Shown here: positions 1-12,433 of the stretch, in pieces | Layout: each line of letters starts with the position of its first letter | Position numbering within the stretch: the first letter of the stretch is position 1 | DNA from: Formicarius rufipectus | Taxonomy: Eukaryota > Chordata > Aves > Passeriformes > Formicariidae | Length of the DNA stretch: 64,000 nucleotides | Assembly: GCA_013399695.1 (NCBI GenBank) | Contig: VXAU01001325.1 | Coordinates: 443,135 to 507,134, forward strand | Direction of reading: 5' to 3' | Program-made: the position numbers and the translations under genes | Notes under the pieces: model-generated | The model's database searches: none | What the model was told of the DNA's origin: nothing | Seen by the model: only the letters and a program-made list of their open reading frames with translations

Positions 1-398
1 TCTTCAACTGATTGTTCTCACCCTGCACTGCTTCCCAGCTCCCTTTCCTTCTCCCAGTTTTGCTGTGCGGCAAAGAGAGGGCTGTTCGTTACTGCACCAA
101 AATCTTTAGAAGGAATTTAATGTTGCCCTATAGTCAACTGGCCTTACAATAGCAAGGGAAGAGGACAACTCTTTCTTAATTTCAACTTGACTGATACTTG
201 TCTACTTGGTAACCTGAGATATCAGATCTAACCTTTTGGGTCACATTCACACTCTGAGCAAATCTGAATAAGGCAAGATGAAGGGCCATGCTCTTAATGT
301 CACCAAGAAAGGTTTGAGGGTTTTGATCTGATAATAAATCAAGCAGAGTGACTTCACATTTCATATGGTGTTCCTGTAGCTGAGCACACTGGAGATAT
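1..398. other. unique AT-rich DNA, no feature seen
   Basis: No coding signature, RNA gene or repeat family is recognisable here. A 60-codon minus-strand open frame at 182-364 has no recognisable motif and is of a length expected by chance. The segment ends at the 5-bp target duplication of the downstream LTR. Confidence 0.6.
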
Positions 399-403
399 CA
401 TGC
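399..403. repeat. target site duplication, left copy (CATGC)
   Basis: CATGC lies directly before the LTR's TGT. The identical CATGC at 1399-1403 lies directly after its ACA. The next bases outward differ (t before, a after), so the duplication is exactly 5 bp. The identity of the two copies shows that the LTR boundaries are real and that no later rearrangement has separated its ends. Confidence 0.88.
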
Positions 404-498
404 TGTCATTGGTTTCTGTAGCTGAATTTTAGTAGAAGGGGGGGCTTCCAGGATGGTTTCAGTTAGAAGCTGCTAGAAGCTTCTCCTGTCCTGTGGAG

Positions 499-528
499 CC
501 AATGACAGCTCTGTGATAACATATTTAA
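499..528 (+). promoter_or_regulatory. possible LTR promoter (CCAAT plus TATA-like)
   Basis: Within the 5' part of the LTR there is a CCAAT at 499-503 and an AT-rich TATTTAA at 522-528 set in otherwise GC-richer sequence. This order suits a retroviral U3 promoter, but the spacing between the two boxes (about 18 bp) is tighter than usual. Activity is inference only. Confidence 0.3.
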
Positions 529-625
529 GAAGTTAGGAGTGTGAGGCAGTTGGAAATTCCAGCCATGAGATAATGCAGAGTGAGAGAGGTCGGAGCAGGA
601 GGAGGCAAAGGAGGGATCCCACGCT

Positions 626-661
626 GGAGCAGGGGGGGAGAAAGGAGCAGGGGGGGAGAAA
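626..661 (+). repeat. two tandem 18-bp copies inside the LTR
   Basis: The unit ggagcagggggggagaaa occurs at 626-643 and again at 644-661. This is a local duplication within the U3/R part of the LTR and probably arose by slippage in the G run. Confidence 0.8.
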
Positions 662-1243
662 GACTGAAAGCTATTCCCCCCCCCCTCCCTGCAGCCCATG
701 GAGATCCATCGGGGTGCACAGATTCCCCTGCAGCCCCTAGAGGAGCAGATGGATGCCTGAAGGAGTTGTTGCCCTGTGGGAGGCCCAGGATGGAGCAAGA
801 TCCTGGAAGAGACTTGTGACCATGACTTGTGAAGGAGACCCACGCACGGGAAGCAGGTTTTTTTCCTCCTGGTAGAAGTGTTACCCGGGGGGGTGGACTC
901 AGGTTGGAGAAGTCTATTGAGGACTGTCTCCCGTGGGAGCAACCCCGTGGGAACAGCAAAAGGACTCAGAGCTGTGGCTCCCCTGCTGACCGTGGTGAAG
1001 ACCGTGGTGGAGCAGGTTGTCCCCCTGCAGCCCACAGAGACCATCAGGGTGCAGAGACCCAACTGAACCCCATGGAGTGACCCACAGGACAAGAGCAATG
1101 GCAGCAACAACAACTGCCTGCAAAACTCCCATTCCCTGCTCCCTTGAACTGCTGGAAAGAAGGAGGAGGGGGAGGAGAGGGGTGTTCTTAAGACTGATTT
1201 CTTACTTTTTTGTTTTATTACTTTTAGTTCTTATCTTGTTAGT

Positions 1244-1249
1244 AATAAA
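1244..1249 (+). terminator. LTR polyadenylation signal AATAAA
   Basis: AATAAA lies about 150 bp before the LTR's 3' end, in a T-rich stretch, where an R/U5 polyadenylation signal is expected. It fixes the LTR as plus-strand. Confidence 0.6.
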
Positions 1250-1398
1250 CTTAAGTATTTAGCTACTCTGAGTTTGTTTTGCCATTATCTCTCAGCTAGT
1301 TTTTTGGGTGTTTTTTCTTGCCTTTCCTCCTCTTCCTTTCCCTCTTGGAAAGGGGGGGGCCTGGAAGTTTGGGTGGACACCGGGTGAAAACCGCCACA

Positions 1399-1403
1399 CA
1401 TGC
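1399..1403. repeat. target site duplication, right copy (CATGC)
   Basis: Right-hand partner of the CATGC at 399-403. Together they flank the 995-bp solo LTR. Confidence 0.88.
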
Positions 1404-4400
1404 AGTTCATCACTGATGTTGGGACACATCCTTGAATTGTAGGGTAGTTTCAATTATGTTTGGAATATGATTGCTTGTAAAACTGCCTTAAAAAATACTG
1501 ACAGAGAGTGAATAGTGAAAAATTGTTTCTGAGCTGTGTGTGTCGGGGAGCACAAACTCTAAGACCTGGTGACATCTGTAAGGTGCCATTTTGGGCATTT
1601 CAGTGCACAAACCAAAATTTCCTTAGAAGTTTCCAAGGGGAGATCATAATACCACAGACTGTGTATCAAGGGAGAAACTTAGGGAACTCCAGTGAAAATG
1701 GTAACCTGGTCAGGGGACTTGGTGAATGAAAAAAAAAGAGGTATTGCGATAACATCTCAGTATAAGTAGTGATTTTGGCTTTGAGTTTAAACACTTCACT
1801 ATTTTGATAAATCATTAAGAAAACCCAAAACTTGAATCAGCATGTGCCCTTTTTTTCCCCTGAGCAGGTACAAAAAACCCCTGTGAGCCATGTGATCAAT
1901 TTGCTTTACAAACTCCAAGTTATAGAAAACCTATATTAGAACATCCATTTCCCCTTAATTTTGTTCCACACATGCCATATAGTGATAGATGAATTATAAT
2001 TGTGGAATTTCAGTGTCTGTGGGACAGCCTGCCATGTCTGTGTAAACTGATGGTAAGGACACAACTGTATAAGGCTGCTGCCTTGGAGTTTGAGAGCTGG
2101 AGCATGGGTGCACACTACTACTACATGACTAAGTCTTGGATTTCTCTTTGATGGGTGAAATATCTGAAGGTCCCCCAATGTTTCAGTCCCCCACAAATTT
2201 TGCTAACTCTTGCCTTTGGCAGACACAAGTTCCATTTACATTTTACACTAGTATTTTCCTAAGATCCTCCAGATAAAATGGATGGACGTAGCTGGTCACA
2301 GTTAAGCAAAATGCATACTTTTCCCCCTCCCATCTGCCAGCCTTTGCCCAGTCTTTCTTAAAGCCCCATGCCCTGACACACATTCCTAAGTTTTCTGTCA
2401 CTCAGGCACGCACTTAAAACAAGTTTCTTCCTCTTTTCTGCCTACACTATCATGTCAATCTAATGTGTGAGAACTCCTGAGAAGTATTTAATAGATGTGG
2501 TCACATTTAGTCCTGCCAGTTGTACTGAAAGTTATGAAATACCACCACTGTTCCCTCAAATCTCGTATTTCAGAGAATCTTGCTGAGAATTGCTTTAAGG
2601 GTGGCTATTTCCCATTGTGCTCTATGACAGTAAAGCCAAATGCCCCCAGGGAGAAGGATGACCTCCTAACTGGTGAGGAGATGAAGACAAGAGAATCCCA
2701 TTAAGAACAAAGAGACAGAAATACCGTTTGCAAAATCACAGCCCACTGAGGTCAGCTGGGAAAGAATAAGGGGGATGGCAGCCATGTTGAAAAGCATCTT
2801 CCACGAGGCTTTGTTGTGATGAAAATTAACACAGAAATGTCAGGAAATCACTAGATTTTAGAGGGTTTTTTTCCCTCAAAACATGATAACATGATAATAA
2901 TTCTATGAAGTTTTAGCACTTTTTTTTTTTTTTTTTTTAAACAGAAGTGGTGCTCTGATGAGTCCTTGTGAGTTTAGTTATGCAGGGATTCCCAAACTGC
3001 TTTGATAGTGTTTCTTGCAAATAGTATGCACTCTATGTCTAAACTTAAAAAGTGCTTTTGATTCCAAGTAATGCGTCTGTCTCAAATAAAACAAAGCAAA
3101 ACAAAAGACTTCATCCTGAGACCCTGAAAGACAACAAATAAATTAATTTGGGGGGGGGGGGGAAAGGAAAAGAGGCAAAGACATGGACATATTGTTTATG
3201 TTATAACTTTAAAGAACTGATAAGAAAATAAAAGCCAATTATTTTATTTGTTGTTGGGGGTTTTTTTGCTTTAATAGTGGAAATGTTGCTTCATTTATAG
3301 GCCTGCCACTAACTGATGCTAGAACCTAGTGCTCCTTCTTAAAATTAATACCTATAAATAACTGACATCGGGAAGAATAAAATCCAGATTCTTGAACACG
3401 TAGTATTTGCACGTCTTCTTTACTTATTTATCTTTATGTTTTGGCCTATGTAATTTTTTTCTAGATGTCTAGACAAATTTAACTTCAGCAAATTAAAATT
3501 TGAGATTACATTTATTTTTGTTAAACAAACAGGTAGCTTTGAAAACAACTAAATATGGTACGGATTATATCTGCAGGGCACTAAGTCACATACTTGCTTG
3601 ACAGAAATAAATGTTGGCTAGAATCAAATTGAAGAACTCAAAGTGTACTGACTTAAAAATAACTAATTAAAAACCTAGGTAATTTATTTGGGATGTATTA
3701 AATCAGGATACAAGGAAGTGCATCTTGGGTGTAATTGTATTAGCTTTCACACAGTTGTGATTTTCACATCGGGGCTAATGTTAGAAAGCATCTGCTAAAC
3801 AGATACTTGTAAAAGACTATGAATCATTTTTGTGTACAGTACACAACTTTAAAGGAAGATTTTTTATGCATTAAATGTTGATCCTTGTAATCCTAGTTAT
3901 CCTTCCTTGTCTCAGCTGTTTATTTCTACTTACAAGGTCATTCAGTTCTTCCTGTACCTCACATTGAATTTTACATTAGAACCATGAAACATTAATTTCC
4001 CTTTATTTTAGCTGCATGATTTAAAAAAAAATAAATCCTTAAAGAATACAGATACAAATAATTTTGAGCCTTAAGAAAAATCTTAGCAATTTTGGGAAAA
4101 AAAGAAATCTTTCTAATTTTCCTGCCTGAAATCTTACTTCCCATGATATAGATTATGACTTGGCTTTCAGGACTGTCCTTATTTAATCTTGGTATTTGAA
4201 GTCCAATATGGAGATAAATTTGGAACTTTACCCTTGTACTTCACTGAGACGTAATCTGTTCCTTGTTGCAATAGGACTGAAAAAATCAAACTTTCTCCTG
4301 TGATAATTTCAACAGAAATTATATTATTAGTTAGATGAGCAAACTGGTAACAAATATGTGGTCTTACCCAAGCAATGAGCTAATACAGCAGTAGCATCTT

Positions 4401-4824
4401 GCTTTGTTTCCAGAAAAAAAAAAAAAGTTTTACAGTATTGCAGAAAGTATGGGTTTTTTCCTATTAGTTTTAACTCCAGAAATTTAAACTGCAGTCCTGA
4501 AAACTGCATCTGCTGTACATCTACATGATGCACTTACCTTCACTGGAACCACTAACTTCTTTATCTAAACAGTTCCCTAAGTATGTTTGCAAGAGTGAAG
4601 TCTTATTTTGATTCTAAGCAATATGATAACATCAGTCCATAATGGTGACTTGGTGCTGTCATTCATTCAGAAAAATGGAATCTAAATTGTTTCAGCCAGG
4701 ACTAATCTTTCTCTTGAATGGAGACAATGGTTTTGGCTTTTTGTTGTTCACAGTGGTGTTTTAGAAGAGTGCGTGGTCACTTTTTGAGAGGGATTATATG
4801 TCATATAGCTTGTGATAGCAGTGG
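1404..4824. other. unique AT-rich DNA with homopolymer runs
   Basis: No gene, RNA or recognisable mobile element is visible. The only notable items are a T19 run at 2920-2938 and a G13 run at 3150-3162. Short open frames (1508-1729, 1936-2196, 2495-2704) lack motifs and are not supported as genes. Confidence 0.55.
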
Positions 4825-4887
4825 ACTCAGATGACTTTGGAGACTATATATGAACACACTCAGATGACTTTGGAGACTATATATGAA
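4825..4887. repeat. 33-bp unit duplicated in tandem
   Basis: The unit beginning actcagatgactttggag and running into actatatatgaa is present at 4825-4857 and again from 4858 to about 4887, nearly identical. The low divergence implies a recent duplication in otherwise unique DNA. Confidence 0.9.
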
Positions 4888-7779
4888 AACAGTGAGTATC
4901 ATTGGTGCTGTTTAGATGGAGATTTTTTTTGTTATGTCCAAAATTTTAGTTGATGTATTGCCATGCACAATAGCTGACAAGAATTCTACAAAAGTAGCCT
5001 GCTAAAAGAGGTATTTTGTGATTAACAAATTTATTGACATATTCTTGCTGTGACAAATAGAGAACACAACTGTATCCACTGCTTTTTTTTCTTTTCTACG
5101 TTTTTTCCCCTAGGTTATCCTGTTTAAAAAGTGTACTCTGTAGGTGTTCATGTTAGCTGGTATTTCCTTTCAGTGTCTCCAGTAAGTTATCCTTTCATTG
5201 TGGGTAAGTAAGAGTTTGCAAAACTTTGCACCCTTATTCTTAAATTAAATACTGACAAGGAATGGAAGTGTAAAGCATGCTAATAAGCAAGACCTCCCTG
5301 TGGGAACCTGTGATAGAAGACTGTTTCACATTGAGAGGCAGACAGCGCTGTTGACACAGGCTGTCAAAAAGGCTTCATGTCTTTGAAAGAAAATCTTAAT
5401 CTTCTTTATTCATGTGTGAACAGGTCCAGGCCTTCATCCCGTAGCTCATACGCATTGACTGTTTAAACTGTGGGTTGCTAGGCTTTGGGTAGGGTTTGTT
5501 TGCTTGTGTCTACATTGTACGAATGGATGAGGACTGAAAATTAAAATCTGTCTGACACAGAGCACTGCTTTTCTGTCTCTGTTTGAAGAGACATGGCAAC
5601 CCAGAGCGAAATGAAAAGGAATTTTATTGAGCGCAAAAACCGCTCAGTGTTTAAATGTTGGACGCAGGAACTGAATGGTCAATTTGGGAGGCTTGTAGGT
5701 TGTTTATAGACATTGGGATGGCTGTCAATCACAGTACAATGGTGAAATTTGTATTGGAAAAAAAGTGCTTTTTAGCTGCTGAACTCCTGTTTCCTGTTAA
5801 AATGCTCACATCAACAAACAAAAAGAGGTTTTGTCTGAAGTTTACAAGCAAGAAAATTTCAGAATAACAGATGCTGCTACTGTTGTGGTATCTTTTGATC
5901 ATTGTGGCACTGACTATTTAACATTTAAAACCAAATTTTACAGAGAAAGATCCTGTTGCTCTGTGGATCACATTCTGCTCTACTGCTGTGGCTTATAAAT
6001 CAGGAATAGGTCAATTAAATGAATGGCATTGTGCTACTGGAAAGCAGTATGACAGTGGATTCTGTGACTCTGTATGTCTGTTGTGTTAAATATTTTACTT
6101 AGACATGTTTTACAAGTTGTTTATATGTTTATGAATCATTAGCATAGAGAAGCAGAAGATAAATAACAATCTCTTCCAGCACTTTTAAAAACCAAGTAGA
6201 GAAAAGGGTCTTATTTCAGAAGCAACATTCCTCTTTCCAGTTATTATTAAAGCTAACTGGAAGTATTTTGCTACTTCATTTTACAGGAGTTTGTATTATC
6301 TCATCTATAAAATCTCACTCTGAAACTTGGCCAAATGTCAAACTTACCACTATAGACTTTGGAACAATTAAAAAGAAAAGAAATAAAAAAAAAAAAAAGA
6401 GAGAACTGAGTGAAATAGAAATAAGCCTGTTTTAACAGAATCAAATTTAAAATGTTAATGCTGTTGGCCTTTTCTGGTTTTACAACATGAAAAACCATGT
6501 TTTATAGAACACTGGCTGAGAACTTAGCCCACAAAATCTGATATAAAATGTGGTTTCTGAACCCCTGTGGGATTTGTAGGGGGAAAGAAAATGAGGACAG
6601 TTTCTCCCATAGTAATTCTTTCACTTCTGACCGTTGCAGCCTCCAACTGTAGATCTTTTTGCTCCAGTGGTAGGGGCAGCAGGGAGATTCAAATGGAGCA
6701 AGGCATGGCAGACCTGTCATTCAAGCAATACTTCACATTAAGTTCTTCCCAACCTTATCAGCATTCAGCCCTTATATTTTCCATAATCACTGGGAGCTTG
6801 AAGAGCATGATTTATCATGCAATTTTCAGGTTCTGAGAAACAGGACTCTTCCTTTGTGTTCACCCTCGTACTTTCACTAGTGTTCTCAATGTACGTATAC
6901 GGGTGTATGCTCTTTTTCATGTCTTTCTGAGCAGGTTTTACATTGGCATGTGCTACTTGCCATTTTATACAGCAGATGTGTTTGCATAGTTAATCCTGGA
7001 ATAACTACCACCTTCGGTGCTATCAAATACTGTCCTGATTGCATTTTTCGTCCTCTCTCTCCTTAAAATATATGGCTTTAAAAATCTATAGTATAGATTA
7101 TGATTGAAGTGTTAATGGTAAGGAACTCTTCTGTATAATTTTTAATTGAGAGGGCACATGTGAAGACAGACTCTCAAAAGTAAAGTTTCTACCACTTTGC
7201 AGATTTCTGAAATTTGTTGACTTTTTATCTTTTGTAAATTTTGCCAAATTCATTTAGCAGCTTAAATTATAGAGCGCATATGGAACACCAAAAGGTAATT
7301 GTATCACTGCTTTCCGAACTGGAGTTGCTGTTTTTTGAGGGCTATCTTTCCATTTTTTTTTCCAATTTAAATTTACTACAGTAAACAAGCTACAGCTCTA
7401 AATAGATATTTAATAATTGACTATTTACTGCAACTCCCTCTCTTTTTAGGTTTTGTTGTCTTGACAACAAGGCTTGAGATAAACCAATGGAAGTAACTGA
7501 ATGTATAAAGAAAACTTTAGTTTACATTTGGAAGAAGAATTAATTTTTCTTTAGTCCCTGTGTTATACAAAGAGCAAAACAGGCAACTCGACCAGCTCAG
7601 TGGTGAGGCGTAAAGGAATGTCTCACCTGGAGGTTAATTTTATCTTCTCAAGTATCCCACACTGCTTGTTGCAAAAGTGCTTTCCCTCTGCATTCCCTTT
7701 ATCCACAGCTGCATTTGGCTTCAGCAGGAACACAGCTTCTTGGGTGAATATGGGATTTTCTGAGCTCCGTCCTTCTGTC
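4888..7779. other. unique AT-rich DNA, no gene seen
   Basis: No supported gene or repeat family. A near-perfect palindrome (TTGTTGTC, TT, GACAACAA) sits at 7453-7470. Open frames up to 89 codons (for example 6567-6836) have no recognisable protein features. Confidence 0.5.
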
Positions 7780-7880
7780 CTTGCCCCTGTACTGCCACAC
7801 TGGGCAGCCTTAGGTGATTTGTATCACTTAGCTATACATCACTTTTCCTTCTGTGAAATGGGAACAGAGTCCTGTATAAA
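7780..7880 (+). mobile_element. ancient MIR-type SINE remnant
   Basis: The order of motifs follows the MIR core and 3' region. A 'ctgccac' word is followed by a 'ccttaggtgatttgtatcac' segment comparable to MIR 'ccttgggcaagttact'. Then comes ttttccttctgtgaaatgg at about 7843-7861, which matches the MIR 'tttcctcatctgtaaaatgg' motif. The tRNA-derived head is not clear and the copy is highly diverged. MIRs predate amniotes and are rare but present in birds. Identification is from memory of the consensus; an L2-related sequence sharing the same motif is an alternative. Confidence 0.5.
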
Positions 7881-10800
7881 AGCAGTGATGAAAACTGATT
7901 TTATGAAGAGCATAGTTGCTGTTGTTTATTACAACTCATAAGTCTCAGCTGAGTCAAGCATTTCAATTTCTTTATAGTTTTCTTCACCAATACACAGACA
8001 TAGTTTGTGTTGCATGACTAAGAGGTAAATATGTTTCCTCTTGCAGAAAACTAGGATACTTATATTTTTGCTTTCACTCATCATCTTCCGTATTAACGCT
8101 TGTAATGTCCTACTATTTATAATTATTCTTGTTTTATTGTCTTTGAAGCATATGACAATATATGCTGTTCTTGAATGATCAATACATTATTCTTTTTTAT
8201 TACCAATCTACTTTCCTGTAGCATGTCTAATAGATATAGCTGCCCCTGGATACAGCTTCCTGTAGCCTCTCTCAGCTTTATCTTCCTCTGTACAAGGTCT
8301 GCTCCTGTTGCCATCAGTAATGTCAAATGCAGAGCCGTTTTAATATTCTAACCCTACTCCCATCCTATTAATTTCTTCCTCTCTGCTATGAGTTGCTTTA
8401 GAAGTCTTGATTTGTCCAGGTTCTGCAATCTTAAAACGTCTTCTAAAGACTAACTTCCTCTCTGAGGATTGTAAAAGGAAACAATTTTGTTTGTGCTTCT
8501 TTCCTGGTGTGCTTCAGTCTTTTCTCTGCAATATAGGGCCCTTGGGGCAGGGACTGGGTCAGATTCTCTGGATGTGGGCAAGAGCTTTATTTTTTAAGGA
8601 CTTATATCAGGTATAGAGGAGCAAACCGTGCAGATAGCTAGGTACTGTGTGCTGCATACAGTGGTCAAACAACAAACTGCATCTTTCAAGCAGCAACTGT
8701 TCCTCTCCCTGCCCCCTTCCTCCAGGCTTTATTCTGGAGGTCTAAGTTTATAACAAAAGAAACAAAAAGGTTTTTATATAAATGGAAAAGCAAATGGAGC
8801 CCAGCTCATGTTACAACTCAGCCTTCTGACAGCCCGAATGGAGATCTGCCCTACTTAAAGGCCCCTCTTTGCTCTGAACTGCAAGGGAGCTTTTAGTATT
8901 CCCTCACTTGCTCTGAGTGCTTTCTGATTACACCTTCACCTCCAGCTCGGTCTTAACCCAAACTGTACACTTGCCAAAGGTTGCTGCAAAAGTTTAGTCT
9001 GTACAGTATCTGCAACAGTGGAGCCATTATCCACCACCTTGGTCCTATCGGGGTATACATAAGAAGTGGGGTGTATATACACAATGTTGTGATTGCTCAG
9101 AAAATGCCACAGTGTTGCAAATCCTTTAAAATAATACACTGAGAAAATATTTCAACTTTCCATTAGTCATAAAAGCCAACATTTTTAATATGCATGATTA
9201 AATTTAGTCAGGGAGATAGATGTGTGTTGCTTTTGCGCTTTTTTTTTTTCTGAAAGGTATTGATGGAAACTGCCCAACACTTTTGGTGTTGGTACTTAAA
9301 TATGTTTAAATTTAAGAGGTTGCTTTAAATTAATAAAGCAGCTGCCAGAATGCCTAAATCCAAACTTCTTACTCAGGTGCCTAATTTTTAGGTAAGGAAG
9401 TATTTGTAAAATTAAATGTCTTTTATTGAACTATTTAGAAAAAAAAAACCAACAGACATGGGAACACAAATCATTCTCTTGTTAGGTGCTTAAAACTTTA
9501 GAGAAATCATTTGCGCTGTAAAGAGATTCTGTGCTGAAAATAAACCACACTTGACACATTATTCTTTGTAGACTTTCTGCAAGCCATGTAGCAAAGGTGG
9601 AACACAATTTTAAAAGCAAATGCCTGGAGAAGATGCAAAATGTAGTGAGACCTGCATTGAAAGCCACAGACTGTTTCCAGGCTTTGAGGTTGAATCATTG
9701 TAGTTTCCTGTTAAGCTGATTTGTAGGTGATATAATTTTTGTCTATTTTTGTCTATTTCTTAATCAATTTCTTCCTTTAAAGTGAGAACTTCCACGAGTT
9801 TATGGTTGCAAAATAATAAAGATTTTGGAGAGTGAGGGAAAACAGTAAGATTATGCTATGACCCCAAACCAAAATGGAAAGTGTGACCACTGGCAGGAAC
9901 AATTTGAATCTGGTACATTTTATGCAATAAGTCTTTGTCTGGCTTCTTGTAAGATTATCTGAATACATAAAAATTACTAAAAAGAAGGAGAAAATTGGAC
10001 AGGTCTATTCAAAGTAATGCAAATATGGCATACAGAGCATCACACAACTCCTTCTGTGCAAGGTTCATACAATGTTGTCATCTCTTTTCTTAACTTTCTT
10101 TGCCCTTTGTTATGCTTTCTGCCTTTGCAGGAAAGAGAAGCATGAGGAGATTTCAGGGATATTATTTTCACTAGTTTTATAAAAGGACCAGATAAAACAA
10201 AACCCAGATGACCTTTAGAGCTGAGGGTGACCCTCTGGTGAATGCTGGGCACTCGTATTGTGATGTGTTCTTTCCACTAAGAGCCCATAAGTCCTCAAAA
10301 TGCATAGCTGTGATCTTATGCTGGTGAAGAAACAGATGGATGTAAGTCACTGATGCAAAAAATGCACTGTAAAAATGGCTAATAACTTTTCTAACTACAT
10401 TTCCCTCACTGGGATACCATTAGGTTTTAGCTCTTTGTTTTTATATACCTGGCTATTCTGTTAATACTCTGCACTCTATACCCCTGCTTCTGTTTCTCGT
10501 GAGGTTAGACACTGAGTTATCTGTTCACTTCACAGGTAACTCTCCCAATTTTGAGAAGGAATACAAAAGGGAAGTTGAACAAGTGCTTTGTTTCTCTTTT
10601 AATTTAAAAACTACAAAGTAAAAATTACTTGTGGGTTGGTGTGTGTGTGCATAGAAGAACCTTCAGTTTCTGCTAACAGTAGAGAGATTTATAGGGGGAG
10701 AGACTTCTTTAGATGATTCTTGCTATCTCATGAGAAATATTGTATTAGAGATCTACCTAATTTTTATGCCTGTACACTCCTCCTTAAAAGGATTGCTGGC

Positions 10801-12263
10801 TTTGTCAAACACTGAGGTTTGGGTGCAGTTAGCTTTTCCTTCCCCTGGAAAGAATACGTTGACTTTGACTGGTTTGCCCTTTGTCAGCCTGGTCTTTAAG
10901 ACTCTGAATCTCATCCTAAAGTGTGCTCTGTAGACAGCAAAGTAGAAAATGAGTGTTCATTGCCTGAGCACTGCACTGCTTTAGCTAAAACTGAGAAGAC
11001 TTCATTCTGTATTGTAAAAGGTCTGGCAACAGGAAGCCAAGAGCCTCACAGGGGGCCAGCAGGTTTTTGGATCTCAGTCTGAGTTTGCTTCTGAGCTTTT
11101 TCTTAATATCACAATGAGCTCTTGCTGTGTGCTTATAATGCCTCAGCAATGAAGTCTGGGTATATTATGCCATCTGTCCAGGAGTCAACACTACAGGTCA
11201 AGCTAATTTAAACTGGCACTTTTCATCTCCCTATGCTCGTATGCATTACATTTAATAGTTTAAGTGAGTGATTGTATCTCCTGACCCTGCAACAAAGACT
11301 AGGCACATGTTTGTACTTTTTCATTATCTTTAGTTGTCGGATAAGGGCATTTGATCCTTTAATGAAAAATATAGTAAAATCAGGGATTGATGCACATCTT
11401 TTTTTTAGGACCGGTTGTGTGCCTTTAAATTATTTTTCATCCTCAACTCTATGGTTGTTTTGGGGTTTTTTTGAAAGGTAAGTAAGGAGGAAAATTTATG
11501 TATGGTGGAGTTTTGTAAATTTAATCCTGAATTGAAAAGTTTAAATGTAAATGTCATTGTTCTTCACATTTAGAGTTAAAAATTTATCAGGGAAACCGTT
11601 TGCCCTGTGGCAAACAGAGAAACTAAGTGATGATCCTGGAGTAAAATTATACCCATAAATACCTTGAATGCTATGAAAAGAGCAACTTCTACATCATTAT
11701 TTCTAAATTGAGCTCTGCAATGAGCTTAGAGGAGTTAAATGTACAGAGATGATAGGTGTATTGTTAGAATGGAGGTCTGATAAATAAAAGACGTGCACAA
11801 CAGTATAATACATGTTGCAAAATCCAGGTAAACCGTTCTGAAGACTAGTACTCAGTTTGCTTTGTCTGTCATGTTTTTCCTCCTTCTTTCTGCTCTTTCT
11901 CTGGCTTGCTGTGTCTCGAGACTACCATGTTTCCAACAGTTTCCTTTTTCTAACCCTGGAGAAATAGAATCATTTCTGAGGAGGGGAAAAAAGACCACAC
12001 ACAAGTATTTATTTCTTAAATGTGTCTGAAGTTTGGAACAAGGATACTGTTGATATGATTAGATTGTCAATATATTATTTTCCCTCATTTCCAAAAATTT
12101 TATACAGCTATGATAGCATAAATCTATCACTGCAGCCGTACTAGCTCAGGGCACAAAAGTTATGACTGTTGAACTGAAGTTAATATCAGAAGCAATTGAG
12201 GTGTATCAATATAAATTAACTGTGTAGACAGATATATGGGTTGTTAGTTTTTGTTACAATAAG
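7881..12263. other. unique AT-rich DNA, no gene seen
   Basis: No supported gene or repeat family. A perfect 12-bp palindrome, GTGTATATACAC, lies at 9071-9082. A splice-like pair (tttttttag before 11409, gtaagtaag after 11477) brackets a T-rich 69-nt stretch that I do not consider convincing. Short open frames are unremarkable. Confidence 0.5.
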
Positions 12264-12310
12264 GAATCCTCTTAGCATAAACCTAAAAGAATCCTCTTAG
12301 CATAAACCTA
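12264..12310. repeat. 22-bp direct duplication, period 25
   Basis: The same 22-mer (gaatcctcttagcataaac plus cta) occurs at 12264-12285 and 12289-12310, separated by AAA and with no mismatch. The identity implies recent slippage or microhomology-driven duplication. Confidence 0.92.
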
Positions 12311-12400
12311 GTCCTATACGATGGGCATGGCCAGCGATTGGCCTAGTACCTTTTTGTGATGTGAACCTTTTGTCATCAATCAAAGCCATGGCACCATTGA

Positions 12401-12433
12401 ACACACACACACACACACGCACGCACACACACA
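12401..12433. repeat. (AC)n microsatellite
   Basis: An AC dinucleotide run of about 33 bp is interrupted by two acgc variants near its middle. It is a simple-sequence repeat, likely polymorphic. Confidence 0.95.

Larger units (their letters stand above)
404..1398 (+). mobile_element. solo LTR of an avian endogenous retrovirus
   Basis: A 995-bp block, clearly richer in G and C than its surroundings, begins TGTCATTGG and ends CCGCCACA, giving canonical TG...CA termini. It is bracketed by perfect 5-bp copies of CATGC at 399-403 and 1399-1403. A 5-bp duplication fits gamma-like or ERVL-like integrases. Internal degenerate repeats of the form 'cccacgctggagcag' and 'ctgcagccca..gaga..atc.gggtgca' (687-722 and 1023-1056) resemble the sub-repeats of avian ERVL-type LTRs known from zebra finch and other birds. 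No gag, pol or env sequence adjoins it, so it is a solo LTR left by LTR-LTR recombination. Orientation is set by AATAAA at 1244-1249 near the 3' end. Open frames inside it are artefacts of its G-rich composition. The exact family name would need a repeat-library search. Confidence 0.88.

Noticed and set aside
463..1262. Cluster of open frames on both strands up to 216 codons
   Set aside because: They lie wholly inside the GC-rich solo LTR, in conflicting frames, with no retroviral or host domain. Low stop frequency from GC richness explains them.
8531..8590. cttggggcagggactg word resembling an L2-type 3' end
   Set aside because: A single short word without surrounding agreement; insufficient for a call.
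11409..11477. 69-nt interval with tttttttag acceptor and gtaagtaag donor
   Set aside because: The interval is T-rich low-complexity sequence with no protein-like character; splice-like words are common in such DNA.
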